From Rhodoferax sp. (GTDB lineage Bacteria; Pseudomonadota; Gammaproteobacteria; Burkholderiales; Burkholderiaceae_C), in contig NZ_JABBPD010000001.1 of NCBI RefSeq assembly GCF_012927445.1, positions 248,001-312,000 of the forward strand: a stretch of 64,000 bases of DNA, written 5' to 3'. A program made the translations under genes and the position numbers. The notes beneath the pieces are model-generated. The model was not told the origin of the DNA. It searched no databases and saw nothing but the letters and a program-made list of their open reading frames with translations. This document shows, piece by piece, positions 62,698-64,000 of the stretch. The first letter of the stretch is position 1. Each line of letters starts with the position of its first letter.

Positions 62698-64000
62698 GTG
62701 ACATCCTCTACCTATCATTTTGACGTGCTGATTGTTGGCAGCGGTCTGGCCGGACTGAACGCCGCCTTGCTGCTGGCCCCGACCCGGCGCGTGGCCGTCA
62801 TCACCAAACGTGCGGTGCACGAAGGCTCCAGCGGCTGGGCCCAGGGCGGCATTGCGGCGGTCTGGAGCAAGGACGACAGTTTTGAGGCCCATGTGGACGA
62901 TACGCTGGTGGCCGGTGCCGGTCTGTGCGACCTGGCCGCCACCCGTTTTGTGGTGGAGCAAGCGCCCAAGGCGATTGCCTGGCTGCAAAAAATGGGCGTG
63001 CCCTTTTCCGAGGAAGACGGCCAGTTGCACCTGACGCGCGAAGGCGGCCACAGCGCGCGGCGCATTGTGCATGTGACCGACGCCACCGGCGCGGCCGTGC
63101 AGCGCACCCTGATTGAGCGCGTGCGCCAGACGCCCAACATCACGCTGTTTGAAAACCACACACTGGTGGACCTGATCACCGACGCCAAGCTGGGCTCACA
63201 CACTGGCGACGCCGCCAGTCCCAATCATTGCCTGGGCCTGTACGCCCTGGACGAAGCCACCGACGAGGTGCTGACCTTCCAGGCGCCACACACCATTCTG
63301 GCCACCGGCGGCGCCGGCAAGGTGTACCTGTACACCACCAACCCCGATACCGCCACCGGCGACGGCATTGCCGCCGCCTGGCGCGCCGGGTGCCGGGTGC
63401 AGAACATGGAATTCATCCAGTTTCACCCCACCTGCCTGTACCACCCGCACGCCAAGTCGTTCCTGATCAGCGAAGCGGTGCGCGGCGAAGGCGGCCGGTT
63501 ATTGCTGCCCGATGGCACACGGTTCATGCCGAAGCACGATCCGCGCGCCGAACTGGCGCCGCGCGACGTGGTGGCGCGCGCCATCGACTTCGAGATGAAA
63601 AAAGGCGGGCTGGACTGCGTCTATCTGGACATCTCGCACCAGCCGCTGAGCTTCCTGCAGGAACATTTCCCCAACATCTACGCCCGCTGCCTGGAACTGG
63701 GCATCGACATCTCGAAACAACCGATCCCGGTGGTGCCAGCCGCCCATTACACCTGCGGCGGCGTGCTCACCGATCTGGCGGGGCGCACGGACGTGACGGG
63801 CCTGTACGCCATCGGCGAAACGGCCTGCACCGGCCTGCACGGCGCCAACCGGCTGGCCAGCAACTCCCTGGTCGAATGCATGGTGTTTGCCCAAGCCACG
63901 GCACAGGCGATCGAGCAGGCCCCCGTGGCGCCGGCGCCCGCACTGCCCGTCTGGGACGACAGCCGCGTGACCGACGCCGACGAAGCGGTGGTGATCTCGC
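62698..64000 (+). CDS. nadB: L-aspartate oxidase, partial (cut by window end)
   Basis: The GTG at 62698 (MTSSTYHFDVLIVGSGLAGL) opens a frame that runs past base 64000, so about 434 residues are visible of the usual 530 or so. NadB oxidises L-aspartate to iminoaspartate in de novo NAD synthesis with FAD. Visible are the FAD dinucleotide motif VGSGLAG, SSGWAQGGIAAV, the substrate-loop motif EGGHSARRIVH, ATGGAGKVY, EFIQFHPTCLY and GLHGANRLASNSLVE. The start lies 22 bases after scpA, so co-transcription is plausible. An ATG start is not available nearby. Confidence 0.95.
   Translation, partial: MTSSTYHFDVLIVGSGLAGLNAALLLAPTRRVAVITKRAVHEGSSGWAQGGIAAVWSKDDSFEAHVDDTLVAGAGLCDLAATRFVVEQAPKAIAWLQKMGVPFSEEDGQLHLTREGGHSARRIVHVTDATGAAVQRTLIERVRQTPNITLFENHTLVDLITDAKLGSHTGDAASPNHCLGLYALDEATDEVLTFQAPHTILATGGAGKVYLYTTNPDTATGDGIAAAWRAGCRVQNMEFIQFHPTCLYHPHAKSFLISEAVRGEGGRLLLPDGTRFMPKHDPRAELAPRDVVARAIDFEMKKGGLDCVYLDISHQPLSFLQEHFPNIYARCLELGIDISKQPIPVVPAAHYTCGGVLTDLAGRTDVTGLYAIGETACTGLHGANRLASNSLVECMVFAQATAQAIEQAPVAPAPALPVWDDSRVTDADEAVVIS

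Overview
This 64 kb window looks like a chromosomal segment of a betaproteobacterium of the order Burkholderiales, most likely family Comamonadaceae and Rhodoferax-like. This is an inference from the protein sequences, the high GC content, a phasin, FdsA-type formate dehydrogenase, DUF3305/DUF3306/DUF3460 proteins, and two short dispersed repeat families that I recognise as typical of Comamonadaceae genomes. No rRNA or tRNA gene was seen.

Layout. 1-2.4 kb: a gene cut by the left edge, a flavin reductase-like protein, a small coiled-coil membrane protein and a phasin. 2.6-9.7 kb: a diguanylate cyclase paired with a polyamine-type periplasmic binding protein, then serS, ispH, an FKBP-type isomerase, and divergent radC and smr. 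9.7-18 kb: a class V aminotransferase, an FtsX-type ABC permease, an MHS-family MFS transporter and a DctB/DctR-like two-component pair. 18-37.3 kb: a formate-oxidation island. It holds a periplasmic, membrane-anchored Cys-type formate dehydrogenase (Tat peptide, FdhA, FdhB, lipoprotein, FdhC, small exported protein, fdhD), a sigma54-dependent regulator with its sensor kinase, an accessory set (TorD-like chaperone, seven-motif polyferredoxin, DUF3306, DUF3305), and a cytoplasmic NAD-linked formate dehydrogenase with a fused FdsG-FdsB. 37.4-39.9 kb: apbC/mrp and a patatin-like lipase. 40-51.2 kb: a complete type I-C CRISPR-Cas locus (34 repeats, 33 spacers) carrying an extra BRO-N/DinD-like gene between cas7 and cas4. 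51.4-54.3 kb: metG and a DUF1275 membrane protein. 54.2-61.4 kb: six Hyf-like genes for a membrane complex whose large subunit has lost the Ni-binding cysteines. 61.5-64 kb: DUF3460, scpA and the start of nadB.

How it fits together. The two formate dehydrogenases would send formate electrons to the quinone pool (periplasmic enzyme) and to NAD (cytoplasmic enzyme). They could share fdhD and possibly the accessory polyferredoxin set. A -24/-12 promoter with two upstream palindromes sits between the fdh operon and the sigma54 activator/sensor pair, so formate oxidation is probably controlled by that pair. The Hyf-like complex could be an ion-translocating oxidoreductase, but it cannot be a classical NiFe hydrogenase.

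The features most worth a second look are the BRO-N gene inside the cas operon, the Ni-less Hyf-like complex, the NspS-like/GGDEF pair, and dispersed repeats that have become protein linkers (FdsG-FdsB fusion, MetG, FdsA, TorD-like).
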